Shown here: piece after piece, positions 17,964 through 28,159 of the stretch
How the letters are laid out: every line of letters starts with the position of its first letter
Position numbering within the stretch: position 1 is the first letter of the stretch
Assembly (NCBI RefSeq): GCF_003991585.1
Contig: NZ_PQSP01000002.1
Span: 248,001-312,000 of the forward strand
DNA length: 64,000 bases
Direction of reading: 5' to 3'
From: Saezia sanguinis
Lineage (GTDB): Bacteria; Pseudomonadota; Gammaproteobacteria; Burkholderiales; Burkholderiaceae_C
The notes under the pieces: generated by a model
Told to the model about the DNA's origin: nothing
The model's database searches: none
What the model saw: the letters and a program-made list of their open reading frames with translations, nothing else
Made by a program: the position numbers and the translations under genes

Positions 17964-19844
17964 ATGAACCGTTATGCCTTATGGAAATACGTGATCATCG
18001 TTGTAGCGGTGGTTTGCGGGGTGTTGTATGCGTCTCCTACCCTTCTTCGGGGGGGGTTTGGTGAGGCGCCTGTGGTTCAGGTCTCGGCGATCAAGACTGA
18101 AGAAGTCAACGCTGAAGCCGTGCAGCGGATTCAAAATTTTCTGCGACAAGCCGGTATTGAGCCAACCAACAGTGATGTATTGGCCGAGCAGGCCGGCCAA
18201 CCCAGAATCAATATCCGTTTCAGCAGCAAAGAAGATCAGGCCCGTGCGCGCGATGTGTTAATCCGCGGGCTGAATCCTGATGCGACAAACCGTGTTTTTG
18301 CCGTAGCAATCAATACCGAATCATTGACGCCCGCGTGGCTAAAGGCCATTGGCGCCAAGCCGGTGAATCTCGGGCTGGATTTGCGGGGCGGCGTGCACTT
18401 TCTGTTGCAGGTGGATATGGAAACGGCTCTGGCCAATCGCCTGGAATCGCTGGCTAACAATATCCGTACAGATTTGCGTAATAAAAGCGTGCCTTATGAA
18501 TCGGTTACCCGTAATGGGCTGGTGATTGATATCGTCTTCGCAAACGAACAGACACTGGCTGCAGCAGAGAAGGAAATCCGATCTGAAGATGCGCAGGTAA
18601 CAGACAACAGCTCCAACGGCGCTTACCAGTTGCAGGTGACTTTATTGCCACAGGCTGTTCAGCGAATTGAAGCGCTGGCTCTGCAACAAAATATCAATAC
18701 ACTGCATAACCGGATCAATGCACTGGGGGTTGCCGAGCCTTTGATTCAGCAACAGGGGGCAGACCGTATTGTGGTGCAATTGCCCGGTGTGGAGGATACG
18801 ACCGAAGCCAAAGAAATTTTGGGCCGTACCGCGACATTGCAGATTCGCATGGTGGATGAAAGTCCGCAGGCGATGGCGGCTTTGAACGGGCAGGGGCCCG
18901 TGCCTTTAGGCTCCGAGCGGTTTACTGATAGAGACGGGCGGCCGCTCATTTTACGTCGTGAGGTTTTGCTGACAGGGGAAAACCTCAACGATGCGCAGCC
19001 TGGCAGAACCCAGGATACCCAGATCCCTGCGGTTTTCCTGAACCTTGACACTCAGGGGTCACGTATTTTTTATGACCTGACGCGTGAGAATCGTGGCAAA
19101 CGCATGGCGATTGTGCTGTTTGAGCAAGGTCGTGGCGAAGTTGTTACAGCGCCATCGATCAATGAGCCGATTCCCGGTGGGCGCGTGCAGATTTCAGGCT
19201 CCATGACGATCAAAGAAGCGCAAAGTATTGCGCTGCTGCTGCGCTCGGGGTCATTGGCGGCCCCGATGGAGATCATTGAAGAGCGCACCATTGGACCCAG
19301 CCTGGGTGAAGAGAATATCGCCCGAGGTGTGAACAGCGTTATTTACGGGTTTGCCATTGTGGCGGTTTTCATGTGCCTTTATTACATGCTGTTTGGCGTG
19401 TTTTCGACCATTTCCATGGCAATCAATTTGCTGTTGCTGGTGTCTGTCATGTCGTTGTTGCAGGCTACGCTGACATTGCCTGGTATCGCGGCAATGGCAC
19501 TGGCACTGGGCATGGCCATTGACGCCAATGTGCTGATTAATGAGCGTATACGAGAGGAACTGCGGGCAGGGGCGACACCGCAAATGGCGATCAATGCGGG
19601 GTATGAGCATGCCTGGGGAACCATTCTGGACTCCAACATCACATCACTGATTGCAGGTCTGGCGTTGCTGACGTGTGATGCGGGCCCGATTCGTGGTTTT
19701 GCCGTGGTGCATTGTCTGGGGATTCTGACCTCGCTGTTTACCTCGGTTTTTGTTTCACGTGGCCTGGTGAATTTGTGGTACGGACAGCGTCGCAAGCTGA
19801 AGTCCCTGGCGATTGGCCAGATCTGGAAACCTCAGCAGGATTGA
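17964..19844 (+). CDS. secD: Protein translocase subunit SecD
   Basis: An inner-membrane RND-type protein that with SecF uses proton motive force to pull preproteins into the periplasm. The 626 residues have an N-terminal helix, the large periplasmic P1 domain (~35-450) and five C-terminal transmembrane helices. The NLGLDLRGGVHFLLQVD motif opens P1, and the membrane part carries the conserved LALGMAIDANVLINERIREE with the proton-path aspartate. The ATG at 17964 lies after AAAGG. secF follows after 13 bases. Confidence 0.97.
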   Translation: MNRYALWKYVIIVVAVVCGVLYASPTLLRGGFGEAPVVQVSAIKTEEVNAEAVQRIQNFLRQAGIEPTNSDVLAEQAGQPRINIRFSSKEDQARARDVLIRGLNPDATNRVFAVAINTESLTPAWLKAIGAKPVNLGLDLRGGVHFLLQVDMETALANRLESLANNIRTDLRNKSVPYESVTRNGLVIDIVFANEQTLAAAEKEIRSEDAQVTDNSSNGAYQLQVTLLPQAVQRIEALALQQNINTLHNRINALGVAEPLIQQQGADRIVVQLPGVEDTTEAKEILGRTATLQIRMVDESPQAMAALNGQGPVPLGSERFTDRDGRPLILRREVLLTGENLNDAQPGRTQDTQIPAVFLNLDTQGSRIFYDLTRENRGKRMAIVLFEQGRGEVVTAPSINEPIPGGRVQISGSMTIKEAQSIALLLRSGSLAAPMEIIEERTIGPSLGEENIARGVNSVIYGFAIVAVFMCLYYMLFGVFSTISMAINLLLLVSVMSLLQATLTLPGIAAMALALGMAIDANVLINERIREELRAGATPQMAINAGYEHAWGTILDSNITSLIAGLALLTCDAGPIRGFAVVHCLGILTSLFTSVFVSRGLVNLWYGQRRKLKSLAIGQIWKPQQD

Positions 19845-19857
19845 GTGGGAGTAAATT

Positions 19858-20811
19858 ATGGAATTCTTTCGAATTAAAAAAGACATCCCATTCATGAAAT
19901 ATGCGTTCATTTTGAACGTGATTTCTGTATTGGTGTTTGTTGCGGCGGTATTTTTTCTGGTGACCCGCGGGTTGCATTTATCGGTGGAGTTTACCGGCGG
20001 AACGGTGCTGGAAGTGCATTATAGCGAGCCGGCAGATATTGCGAGCGTTCGCCAGACTGTCAGCCGCTTGGGGTATGGCGATGATATTCTGATACAGACG
20101 TTTGGTTCTGCCAATGATGTGATGATTCGTCTGCCTTTGCGCCAAGGGGTTACTTCGCAGGAGCAAAGTGATTTAACCATCGAAGCGCTGCGACAGGTAA
20201 CGCCTGATGTGATACTGAGAAAAGTGGAGTTTATCGGGCCTCAGGTCGGTAATGAGCTGGTACACAAGGGGCTGCTGGCGCTGGGGCTGGTGGTGGCCGG
20301 GGTGATCATTTATCTGGCATTCCGTTTTGAGTGGAAATTTGGTGTGGCAGGTATTCTCGCCAATTTGCACGACGTGGTGATCATTCTGGGGTTCTTTGCC
20401 TTTTTCCAGTGGGAGTTTTCACTTTCTGTATTGGCAGCGGTGCTGGCGGTGCTGGGGTATTCGGTAAACGAAACGGTGGTGATTTTTGACCGTGTGCGTG
20501 AAGCGTTCCGGCGTTACCGCAAGCTCAATACCGCAGAGGTGATCAACCATGCGATCACCAGTACCATGAGCCGTACCATCATTACCCACGGTTCTACCGA
20601 AGCGGTGGTGTTGTGCATGTTTTTCCTGGGTGGGCCAACGCTGCATTATTTTGCGCTGGCGCTGACGATCGGGATTTTGTTTGGTATCTATTCTTCTGTG
20701 TTTGTGGCTGCCGCACTGGTGATGTGGTTTGGCGTGAAGCGCGAGGACTTTATCAAAGATGGCAAAGGGAAACATGATCCACACGATCCGAACGCAGGTG
20801 CTGTGGTCTGA
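19858..20811 (+). CDS. secF: Protein translocase subunit SecF
   Basis: Partner of SecD. The 317-residue product has six transmembrane helices and a small P4 periplasmic domain (~38-140). The hallmark VLGYSVNETVVIFDRVREAFRR is followed by MSRTIITHGSTEAVVLCMFFLGG, where the second helix pair packs. RIKKDIPFMKYAF at the N terminus matches SecF. A GGGAG ribosome site precedes the ATG. It is the last gene of the operon and is convergent with smg. Confidence 0.97.
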   Translation: MEFFRIKKDIPFMKYAFILNVISVLVFVAAVFFLVTRGLHLSVEFTGGTVLEVHYSEPADIASVRQTVSRLGYGDDILIQTFGSANDVMIRLPLRQGVTSQEQSDLTIEALRQVTPDVILRKVEFIGPQVGNELVHKGLLALGLVVAGVIIYLAFRFEWKFGVAGILANLHDVVIILGFFAFFQWEFSLSVLAAVLAVLGYSVNETVVIFDRVREAFRRYRKLNTAEVINHAITSTMSRTIITHGSTEAVVLCMFFLGGPTLHYFALALTIGILFGIYSSVFVAAALVMWFGVKREDFIKDGKGKHDPHDPNAGAVV

Positions 20812-20879
20812 TGTGTTGATGCTTTTATGAGGATTGTGGTTTGCTCTTTGGTGCTTGTTTGCCGTAAGAGCAGGCCATC

Positions 20880-21341
20880 TCAATGCAGCATGTGGTGTTG
20901 CAGCGGATGGATCAACTCATCCAGGATGAGTGCATCAGGCTCATAGCCGACAGTCCAGTAGACCATCAGAACGCAGATTTTGATCAGGTGTAACTCTACC
21001 GGCGCAAAGGGGATGGATTGCACACGGTCAATGACCAGTTCGCGCATATGCGGGGTTAATGCCTGCACGGATGAAAGAAAATTCAAAAAGGCAATACCCT
21101 CCGGTCCCAGATACGCTATTTCTGCTTCTGAGTAAATGCGTGTGCTGTCATGCCCGGCAACTTGCGGATTGCTGTGTGCTGCTGATTTGAGGCCGTTTAG
21201 CCAGTTTAAAGCAGCATGAATATCGTTGCGCTCAAAGCCTGCATCGCTGAGTTGTTGTGACAACTGCTCAGCACTGGGGCAGGTTTCAGGGCGCCAGTAA
21301 GTTTCGTATAAGTAAATCAGTACATCAAACATGCTACCCAC
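20880..21341 (-). CDS. smg: DUF494 family protein Smg
   Basis: A 153-residue protein of the Smg/DUF494 family, MFDVLIYLYETYW at the start and LILDELIHPLQHHMLH at the end. Its function is unestablished. It typically sits between dprA and topA in Proteobacteria, and here it is directly downstream of dprA, which supports the call. No membrane segments or catalytic motifs are seen. In-frame Met at residue 4 is an alternative start. Confidence 0.93.
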   Translation of the reverse strand: MGSMFDVLIYLYETYWRPETCPSAEQLSQQLSDAGFERNDIHAALNWLNGLKSAAHSNPQVAGHDSTRIYSEAEIAYLGPEGIAFLNFLSSVQALTPHMRELVIDRVQSIPFAPVELHLIKICVLMVYWTVGYEPDALILDELIHPLQHHMLH

Positions 21342-21394
21342 TATAGCGGATTCGCAGTCAAAGCTGGAAGAAAAAAATGAAGACCCGCAGAGTT

Positions 21395-22525
21395 TCAGGC
21401 TAAATGCAGGCGCTGGAAAAAGCCGCCTGGTAAGCGCGCAATTTGCTGATTGAGTTCCAGCGTCAGAAGCTCTGCTTGCAAAGTCGCTGTATTCATGCCT
21501 GTGCGGGCAGCGATAGCGTCAAAACTGGTCGGGCCTTCGCCGATGGCGTGTAACACAACATTTTTGTTATCAGGTGTCATGGCTGCTTCAGATGTGCTGA
21601 CGGGATCAGATGCCGGTTTTGTTATGGAGGGTAAGGCCGGAAAATGCAGTTCTTCAAGAATGTCCTGTGCCGTTTCAACCAGTTTGGCACCCTGTCTGAT
21701 CAGCCAGTGACACCCTTTGGCCTGAGGGCTGTGGATGCTGCCCGGGATGGCAAAGACATCTTTGCCCATGTCTGCAGCCAGTTTGGCTGTGATCAGTGAG
21801 CCTGAACGCAAGGTAGCCTCTACAACCAGAACCCCGGCTGACAGCCCTGCAATGATGCGATTGCGCTTGGGAAAGTTGGCCGCTATTGGAGGGGTGCCTA
21901 AAGGATAATCGCTGAGCAGCAGTCCATGCTGTGCAATCTGGTGTGCCAGAGCATGGTGACTGGCCGGATAAACACGGTCAATACCAGTGCCCAGCACCGC
22001 AATGGTGCTGCCGGATGCTTCCAGTGCTGCTGCCTGGGATATGCCATCGATGCCTTGTGCCAAACCGGAGACAACCGTGATGCCATGCTGGCTGAAAGTG
22101 CGGGCAAAATCACGAGCTGTTTCTTCTCCCTGAGGGGTGGGGTTACGGCTGCCGACAATGGCCAGGGCTGGCTGGCACAGCAATTCAAGTTGCCCGCTGG
22201 CATACAGCATGAAAGGGGGATCAGGAATTTCAAGCAGTGCTTTAGGGTATTTGGGATGCTCTAATGTCAGCACATGGTGTGTTGCGCTGGCATTCAGCCA
22301 GGATGCCAGAGCTTGCGATGCCTGTTCAAAGCCTTCAGGCGCGTGAGCCAGGGCCTGAGACTGTCTGGCAGAGACGATCTGCCCTAAGGAAGAGATGCTT
22401 TGCTGAAAGATTGCTTGCGCGCTGCCAAATGCTGCAAGCAGCTTGCGGGCAGCCTGGGGACCAATGCCTGATGTAAGCAGCAGCCGTAACCACGGGATAA
22501 GATCATCATGCGCTGTCGTAGGCAT
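21395..22525 (-). CDS. dprA: DNA-processing protein DprA
   Basis: DprA loads RecA on incoming single-stranded DNA during natural transformation. Of 376 residues, the N-terminal SAM-like helices occupy ~1-80. The Rossmann domain has IVGSRNPTPQGEE, VSGLAQGIDGISQAAAL and the KRNRIIAGLSAGVLVVEA segment, and a winged-helix DML1-like domain (~310-376) ends the protein. Length is normal. It lies after a LysM-protein gene with its own terminator and before smg. No other competence genes are in the window. Confidence 0.95.
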   Translation of the reverse strand: MPTTAHDDLIPWLRLLLTSGIGPQAARKLLAAFGSAQAIFQQSISSLGQIVSARQSQALAHAPEGFEQASQALASWLNASATHHVLTLEHPKYPKALLEIPDPPFMLYASGQLELLCQPALAIVGSRNPTPQGEETARDFARTFSQHGITVVSGLAQGIDGISQAAALEASGSTIAVLGTGIDRVYPASHHALAHQIAQHGLLLSDYPLGTPPIAANFPKRNRIIAGLSAGVLVVEATLRSGSLITAKLAADMGKDVFAIPGSIHSPQAKGCHWLIRQGAKLVETAQDILEELHFPALPSITKPASDPVSTSEAAMTPDNKNVVLHAIGEGPTSFDAIAARTGMNTATLQAELLTLELNQQIARLPGGFFQRLHLA

Positions 22526-22534
22526 TTTTTCTAA

Positions 22535-22564
22535 AATTAAGGGCGGGTAAGCCCGCCCTTAATT
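22535..22564 (-). terminator. Strong terminator after the LysM gene
   Basis: AATTAAGGGCGGG and CCCGCCCTTAATT form a 13-base perfect stem around TAAG. It lies 7 bases past the LysM stop and 9 bases before the dprA ATG, so it insulates the two same-strand genes. Confidence 0.8.
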
Positions 22565-22571
22565 CAATGTG

Positions 22572-23858
22572 TTAAGGCGTTGTGAATTTGTCGCCTGGTT
22601 CAACACTGTCGGTGACCTGCATGATAATCGCGTAGGACAAATGGTCGTATGTTTTGAAAACCATAGCCAGACCATAGCGCTCGTCTGGAAGTGTCATCAT
22701 GTTGCTTTGGCGCTGTGAAAGGCGGTCATTTTCAGACCAGGGAGTCACAAAACGCTGTTGCTCAGGCATGGTACGGTCACGCACTTCAACGCCGGTACGC
22801 CATAAGGCCACAACATTGCCGCGCTCCAGGCCATCCAGATGACCACGGCCCAACAGAACAATCTGATAAAGCGAGCCATGGCGGAACGCATTACCGCCAT
22901 ACAGGCTGACAACTCTGCCTTCCATGCCTGCCGGAGCCGCACTTGGTACATAGTCTGTCAGTAATTCCTGCTGGTTGCTGGCAGGGGTCAGGCGGTCTCC
23001 CACCCGGATTTCCTGCTTGGTTTCTGTAATGACGAATGTTGCAGGGACTTCTGTCGGATCATAAGAGCCGGCACGACCTTCAGAGCCTGCACGAACGTAC
23101 TGCAGTTTCCCCAAATAGGTCGCCTGGAAGCCCAGAACATCCTTGGTTTCAGGGTCACGCACCGCTTCAGGGGTGGTGTAAGCCAGGTAAATTTTTTGTT
23201 CGGCAGGGTTGATGGTTCCACCACGGGTGTAGACTTTATCGCCTGCGGTCAGGATCAGGCGGCGTTCCTGCGTAGCGACAACCCGCGGTGAATTCTCAAA
23301 CTCATCACGGGAAACAATGACACCATGCTCCAGGAATGGAATCACCGCTTCCGGCGGCAATACGGGCACGGCATTGTCATCTAACGCTTCAGAACGGACA
23401 CCAGGAGACAGCCGCACCGTCGGGATGGCTCCACTGGCTGCGCTGTTGGCACGGGTATTACCGCTGCTGCCTACAGCCGTAGCGATTTGCAAGGTTGCTC
23501 TATCGCCCTGACGGTTCAGGTACAGCATTTGCCCCGGATAAATGCGGTTCGGATTGCGGATCTGGGACTGGTTCATGCCCCACAATGCAGGCCATTTCCA
23601 GGGATCTTTCAGGAAAAAGCCTGAAATACTCCACAGGGTATCGCCCTGTTTGATCTGGTAAGTGGCAGGAGCGTCTTCACGCAATTCTGATACGTGAACG
23701 CCGTTTTGTGCTGCCAACGTTGCTGCTGCGCTTTGTGATGCGGTAATATGCCACTGGTCGCCACCTGCAGCCGCTTGCCCGAAGGAGGCAACAGAGGTCG
23801 TCATAGCTGCTGCCAGCACCAGAAGACGCAGCTTTTTGCTTAATTGGTCTGATTTCAT
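22572..23858 (-). CDS. LysM-domain secreted protein
   Basis: A 428-residue exported protein. A signal peptide (~1-30, KLRLLVLAAAMTTSVASFGQA) is followed by a LysM domain (~67-115, YQIKQGDTLWSISGFFLKDP to NRIYPGQMLYLN), which binds peptidoglycan. A long beta-rich region of unknown function makes up the rest. The family sits next to dprA in many betaproteobacteria. No catalytic hydrolase domain is visible, so it is more likely a wall-associated structural or regulatory protein than an amidase. It is divergent from def. Confidence 0.9.
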   Translation of the reverse strand: MKSDQLSKKLRLLVLAAAMTTSVASFGQAAAGGDQWHITASQSAAATLAAQNGVHVSELREDAPATYQIKQGDTLWSISGFFLKDPWKWPALWGMNQSQIRNPNRIYPGQMLYLNRQGDRATLQIATAVGSSGNTRANSAASGAIPTVRLSPGVRSEALDDNAVPVLPPEAVIPFLEHGVIVSRDEFENSPRVVATQERRLILTAGDKVYTRGGTINPAEQKIYLAYTTPEAVRDPETKDVLGFQATYLGKLQYVRAGSEGRAGSYDPTEVPATFVITETKQEIRVGDRLTPASNQQELLTDYVPSAAPAGMEGRVVSLYGGNAFRHGSLYQIVLLGRGHLDGLERGNVVALWRTGVEVRDRTMPEQQRFVTPWSENDRLSQRQSNMMTLPDERYGLAMVFKTYDHLSYAIIMQVTDSVEPGDKFTTP

Positions 23859-24050
23859 AAAATCGCTCTCTTCCTTTTACCATGACTGGAATATCAAAAG
23901 AAATATCCCAATCCTCCATCCCACAGGGAGTATTTTATAGTGTTTTCGCCTAGTTACAGATTCTGATTGTGCCTGTAAACCCTTGAAATCGCAATAAGGC
24001 ATCGCCAATTATGACAAGTGATGTCAAAATGACAACAAAAATAGGTTTTT

Positions 24051-24563
24051 ATGAAGCTAGAAATTCTTTGTTATCCTGATGCGCGTTTAAACAAAATCGC
24101 CCAACCTGTATTACAGGTGGATGAGCGTATTGCGCAACTGGCTGACGACATGTTAGAGACCATGTACGATGCCAATGGTGTTGGCCTGGCCGCTATACAG
24201 GTTAATGTCCAGGAGCGAGTCATTGTGGTTGATGTATCACAGACACGTGATGAACCGCTGGTGCTGATTAACCCGCAGATTGTTGAGCACAGTAACACAT
24301 TGATTTTACATGAAGAAGGCTGTCTTTCTGTGCCAGACATCTACGACGACGTGGAACGCTGGGACTGGGTGGCCGTGGAAGCGCTGGATAAGCAGGGGAA
24401 ATCTTTTCGCGTAGAGGCCGATGGCCTGCTGGCGGTATGCCTGCAGCACGAGATTGATCACCTGGATGGCCATGTTTTTGTGGAATACCTGTCCACACTC
24501 AAGCGCAACCGTATCCGCACCAAGTTGCTCAAGCGGGCACGGGAACAAGGTAAACAACGCTAG
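24051..24563 (+). CDS. def: Peptide deformylase
   Basis: A metalloenzyme removing the N-formyl group from new polypeptides. All three motifs are present in 170 residues: GVGLAAIQ at 43-50 (Ile where most have Pro), EEGCLSVP with metal ligand Cys91, and HEIDHLDG with His133 and His137. The def-lipoprotein-fmt arrangement keeps the deformylase near the formyltransferase gene. The 192-base gap from the divergent LysM gene holds both promoters. Confidence 0.97.
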   Translation: MKLEILCYPDARLNKIAQPVLQVDERIAQLADDMLETMYDANGVGLAAIQVNVQERVIVVDVSQTRDEPLVLINPQIVEHSNTLILHEEGCLSVPDIYDDVERWDWVAVEALDKQGKSFRVEADGLLAVCLQHEIDHLDGHVFVEYLSTLKRNRIRTKLLKRAREQGKQR

Positions 24564-24650
24564 GGGGTCGTTTTCTCATTTCAGTGCAGGGCTGATGTAG
24601 CATCCTGATAATCATTAAAGCGATAACTTCTGAATTGGGAAGGAACGACC

Positions 24651-25172
24651 ATGTTGCGAAAATCATACATATTCCGGCTAAGCTATTGGGTTTTCTCGCT
24701 GCTGGCAGCAGCTTTTTTGCTGGCAGGTTGCAATATGTGGGGCTCTCCTGAGAAATGGGTGGGGCAGTCAGAGCAGCAGGTGTTGTCCGGTTGGGGGCAG
24801 CCCACAGCGCGCGTGTTACTGCCGGAAGGTGGCGTTCGCCTGCAGTATTCCGGGCAGCCCTGGGGGCGTTATGCCTGGATGATTGATCTGGACCAGGCTG
24901 GTCAGGTCACGCAGGTTTACCAGGCGTTGCAAAATAAATACTTTATGCAGATTCCGGTTGATGGGAGTTGGGGGCGTGAAGATGTTTTACGTGAGTTCGG
25001 CCCACCGGCACTGGTCGACCATGTTGCCAGTTGGAAGGGCGACATCTGGAATTACCGCTGGTGGGATATCAAATACATGTTTTATTACATTTATTTTGAT
25101 GAAAATGGCCGCGTGCGCCGGGCAGAGGCAGGGATTGATTTCAGCATGGACAGGGACACCTGGCGCCGCTGA
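24651..25172 (+). CDS. Putative lipoprotein between def and fmt
   Basis: A 173-residue lipoprotein. The signal sequence ends in the lipobox LLAGC with Cys27, followed by NMWGSPEKWVGQSEQQVLSGWGQP in outline. Three tryptophan- and tyrosine-rich repeats with a LxxWGxPxA flavour recall the BamE/SmpA fold, but I do not see enough to assign it. The GGAAGG ribosome site lies 9 bases before the ATG at 24651. It is probably co-transcribed with fmt, 27 bases downstream. Confidence 0.8.
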   Translation: MLRKSYIFRLSYWVFSLLAAAFLLAGCNMWGSPEKWVGQSEQQVLSGWGQPTARVLLPEGGVRLQYSGQPWGRYAWMIDLDQAGQVTQVYQALQNKYFMQIPVDGSWGREDVLREFGPPALVDHVASWKGDIWNYRWWDIKYMFYYIYFDENGRVRRAEAGIDFSMDRDTWRR

Positions 25173-25199
25173 TTTTTATTGAATAAAAGGAAATGGATA

Positions 25200-26177
25200 A
25201 TGGGCGCTGGCAGGCTGCGAATCGTTTATGCCGGAACACCGGAATTTGCCCGAGTTGGCTTGCAGGCGGTTGTGGATGCCGGGTATGACGTGCCGTTGGT
25301 ATTGACCCAGCCGGATCGCCCGGCTGGTCGCGGCATGAAGCTGCAGCCTTCCGCGGTCAAACAGTATGCGCAAGCACATCAGATCCATGTACTGCAACCT
25401 GCTGGCCTGAAACTGGACGGGCGCTATGCCGAGCAGGCGCAGCAAACAAAAGCCGCTTTGGAGGCATTGCAGCCTGATGTCATGGTCGTCGCGGCTTATG
25501 GGCTGATTTTGCCGCAATGGGTGCTGGAGTTGCCGAAATTCGGCTGCCTGAATATCCATGCCTCATTATTGCCACGCTGGCGCGGTGCCGCACCGATTCA
25601 CCGCGCCATTGAGGCCGGAGACGCGCAAACCGGTGTGACCATTATGCAGATGGATGCCGGGCTGGACACTGGCGCCATGCTGGTCTGCGGGGCTGTAGAT
25701 ATCAAGTCAACAGACACCACTGCCACGTTGCATGATGAACTGGCTGCGTTAGGCGGTCAACTGGTTGTGCAGGTGCTTGCGCAACTGCAGCAGGGAGCGT
25801 TGCAACCGCAGCCACAGCCGGAGCAAGGGGTGTGTTATGCCCACAAAATCGACAAGGCAGAAAGCCGTATTGACTGGAAGGAGCCGGCAGCGGTGATCGA
25901 GCGGCGTATCCGTGCGTTTGATCCTTTTCCCGGCGCTGCCGCACAGTGCGGTGAACACCTTATTAAGCTATGGCAGGCACAGGCTCTTTCCGCAAATAAA
26001 GCGGACAAGACTGGCCAGCCGGGCCAGGTGCTTAAAATAGATGAAAAAGGCATTCATATCCTGACCGGGGATGGCGTTCTGGTTGTGAGCATGTTGCAAC
26101 GTCCAGGTGGAAAGCGGCAGCCTGCGCCTGCGTTTTTACAGTCGGTGCCAATGGTTGCTGGCGATCTATTGCTGTGA
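25200..26177 (+). CDS. fmt: Methionyl-tRNA formyltransferase
   Basis: Formylates the initiator Met-tRNA using 10-formyltetrahydrofolate. Of 325 residues, the catalytic domain has [11 protein letters not shown] at the start, [11 protein letters not shown], and the [16 protein letters not shown] signature; the C-terminal OB-like domain spans ~215-325. The ATG at 25200 is preferred over a TTG at 25179 because AAAAGGA sits 8 bases upstream. It works with def two genes upstream. Confidence 0.96.
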   Translation: MGAGRLRIVYAGTPEFARVGLQAVVDAGYDVPLVLTQPDRPAGRGMKLQPSAVKQYAQAHQIHVLQPAGLKLDGRYAEQAQQTKAALEALQPDVMVVAAYGLILPQWVLELPKFGCLNIHASLLPRWRGAAPIHRAIEAGDAQTGVTIMQMDAGLDTGAMLVCGAVDIKSTDTTATLHDELAALGGQLVVQVLAQLQQGALQPQPQPEQGVCYAHKIDKAESRIDWKEPAAVIERRIRAFDPFPGAAAQCGEHLIKLWQAQALSANKADKTGQPGQVLKIDEKGIHILTGDGVLVVSMLQRPGGKRQPAPAFLQSVPMVAGDLLL

Positions 26178-26305
26178 TTGAAATAAATCATGCTGCCCAT
26201 AGATAGGCCTTGTGGAACGAACTTGTAGAAAAAGTGTCATATAAACCATGTAAGCAGGAGCTTTCGCAAAGAGCTTGGAATCACTGAAAGGACCAAATTC
26301 ACAGA

Positions 26306-27181
26306 ATGGGAAATATTACAAAAACCGCAATTTTGATGGCTGCAATTACAGCCTTATTTGTCGGGCTGGGTAATTTGCTGGGAGGCCAGCAGGGCATGGT
26401 CATTGCGCTGCTGTTTGCCGTGGCAATGAATTTTTTCAGCTACTGGTTTTCGGACAAACTGGTACTGAAAATGTACAAAGCGCAACAGGTGGATGCGGCC
26501 AGCGCGCCACAGTTGTACCGCATTGTGCATGAGTTGACGCAGCGGGCCGGGTTGCCCATGCCCAAGGTGTATGTGATCAACGAAGACCAGCCCAATGCTT
26601 TTGCAACCGGGCGCAACCCACAGCATGCAGCCGTAGCTGCCACAACCGGCATCATGCGGGTGCTGACCGAGCGCGAGTTGCGCGGCGTAATGGCGCATGA
26701 GCTGGCACACGTGAGGCACCGGGATATTTTGATCTCCACCATCAGTGCTACCATGGCAGGCGCTATTTCAGCGCTGGCAAATTTTGCGCTGATTTTTGGC
26801 GGTGGCCGTGGCAGCAACGGCAATTCGGGTAACCCGATTGTGACGCTGGCGGTGGCTATTTTGGCACCGATGGCGGCAGGTTTGATTCAGATGACAATTT
26901 CACGCACACGCGAGTATGCAGCGGACAAAGGTGGGGCGGAGATTTCCGGCGACCCGCTGGCGCTGGCCTCGGCGCTGCAAAAAATTGACAGCTATGCACG
27001 CGGCATTCCGATGGAAGCTGCGGAGCTGAACCCGACCACCGGCCAGATGATGATCATCAATCCGCTGTCGTCCAGCAAGCGCGATAGCCTGTTTTCGACA
27101 CACCCGAATACGGCCAATCGCATTGAGCGCTTGCAGCAAATGGCGCAGCAAGGCGTCGGGCAGCCCCCGGCATTCCGGTAA
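26306..27181 (+). CDS. htpX: Membrane zinc metalloprotease HtpX
   Basis: An M48-family inner-membrane protease for quality control of membrane proteins. The 291-residue protein has two N-terminal transmembrane helices (~7-46), the zinc motif HELAH at 131-135, two further hydrophobic segments (~145-195) and the third ligand region [17 protein letters not shown] start at ATG 26306 fits the family. The gene is followed by a strong terminator. Confidence 0.96.
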   Translation: MGNITKTAILMAAITALFVGLGNLLGGQQGMVIALLFAVAMNFFSYWFSDKLVLKMYKAQQVDAASAPQLYRIVHELTQRAGLPMPKVYVINEDQPNAFATGRNPQHAAVAATTGIMRVLTERELRGVMAHELAHVRHRDILISTISATMAGAISALANFALIFGGGRGSNGNSGNPIVTLAVAILAPMAAGLIQMTISRTREYAADKGGAEISGDPLALASALQKIDSYARGIPMEAAELNPTTGQMMIINPLSSSKRDSLFSTHPNTANRIERLQQMAQQGVGQPPAFR

Positions 27182-27208
27182 GTGCGGGCATACGTGAAAC
27201 TGCCGGCC

Positions 27209-27243
27209 AAAAACGCTGCCATGCCAAATGGCAGCGTTTTTTT
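27209..27243 (+). terminator. Strong rho-independent terminator after htpX
   Basis: AACGCTGCCAT and ATGGCAGCGTT form a perfect stem around GCCAA, directly followed by a run of T. It lies 28 bases past the htpX stop and ends the def-fmt-htpX side. Confidence 0.9.
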
Positions 27244-27334
27244 ATGGGTGCGTGTTGCGTAAACCCCAATTTGATGATTGACGTTAACCCTAGTCATGCA
27301 AATGCATGCTGTTTTGGCGACAATCGTATCCATC

Positions 27335-28159
27335 ATGGATGACACCCCACCGTTAACCGTTCCCGAAGAGCCCAAACGGGCTTTTTTTTCGCGCAATATG
27401 CTGTCGCATCCCGCTTTCATGCAGGGGATCCGGGACATGTTTTCGCTGGCACCAGGCTTTGGCGCCTGGGGGCTGGTAACAGGCATGGCCATGGTCAAAG
27501 CCGGTATGCCGGTTGATCTGGCCGTGTGGATGAGCGTGCTGGTGTATGCCGGCAGCGCTCAACTGGCAGCACTGCCTTTGATGATTACCGGCGCACCGAT
27601 CTGGATTGTGCTGCTGGCCGGGTTTTGCGTGAATCTGCGTTTTGTCATTTTCAGCCTGCAATGGCGGCCTTATTTTGTGCGCTATGCCTGGTGGCAGCGC
27701 TGGCTGGCTGGGTACCTGTGTGGTGACTTGACGTATGTGCTGTTCATGCGGCGCTTTCCCAAAACGGACTGGCGCGAAGACCAGATGCCTTATTTCTGGG
27801 GGAATGTCGGGGTGAACTGGGCAATCTGGCAGGGCGCAGCTTTGGTGGGTATTGTGCTGGGTAACATGATTCCGGAGGGCTGGGGGATTCAGTTCGCAGC
27901 GGTGTTGGCGATTCTGGCCGTAACGTTCACCATGCTCAGCGGCTGGATTACGTGGTTCACCATGGTGGTGGCGGCACTGGTGGTGGTGTTTGCACGCGAT
28001 GTGTTTCCGTTTGATCTTAACATTGTGGTGGCGATCATTACCGCAGTGGTGGCAGCACTGATTGCCGAAAAAGCGGATTATGTGCGGGGCGCACGTGAGC
28101 GGCTCCGCGTACGACAGGCTGCTGACGCAAAGCAAAAGAGCGAGGGCCGTGAACCATGA
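27335..28159 (+). CDS. azlC: AzlC family branched-chain amino acid exporter, large subunit
   Basis: A membrane protein of the AzlC/YgaZ/BrnF family that with its small partner exports branched-chain amino acids. The membrane region starts RDMFSLAPGFGAWGLVTGMAM and includes YAGSAQLAALPLM, a conserved AzlC signature; five to seven helices are visible. The ATG at 27335 (274 residues) was chosen over a TTG at 27278 or ATG at 27296, but no start has a clear ribosome site. It overlaps azlD by four bases (ATGA). Confidence 0.88.
   Translation: MDDTPPLTVPEEPKRAFFSRNMLSHPAFMQGIRDMFSLAPGFGAWGLVTGMAMVKAGMPVDLAVWMSVLVYAGSAQLAALPLMITGAPIWIVLLAGFCVNLRFVIFSLQWRPYFVRYAWWQRWLAGYLCGDLTYVLFMRRFPKTDWREDQMPYFWGNVGVNWAIWQGAALVGIVLGNMIPEGWGIQFAAVLAILAVTFTMLSGWITWFTMVVAALVVVFARDVFPFDLNIVVAIITAVVAALIAEKADYVRGARERLRVRQAADAKQKSEGREP

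Noticed and set aside
27353..28135. 260-codon minus-strand frame across azlC
   Set aside because: His/Gln-rich antisense shadow of a membrane-protein gene.
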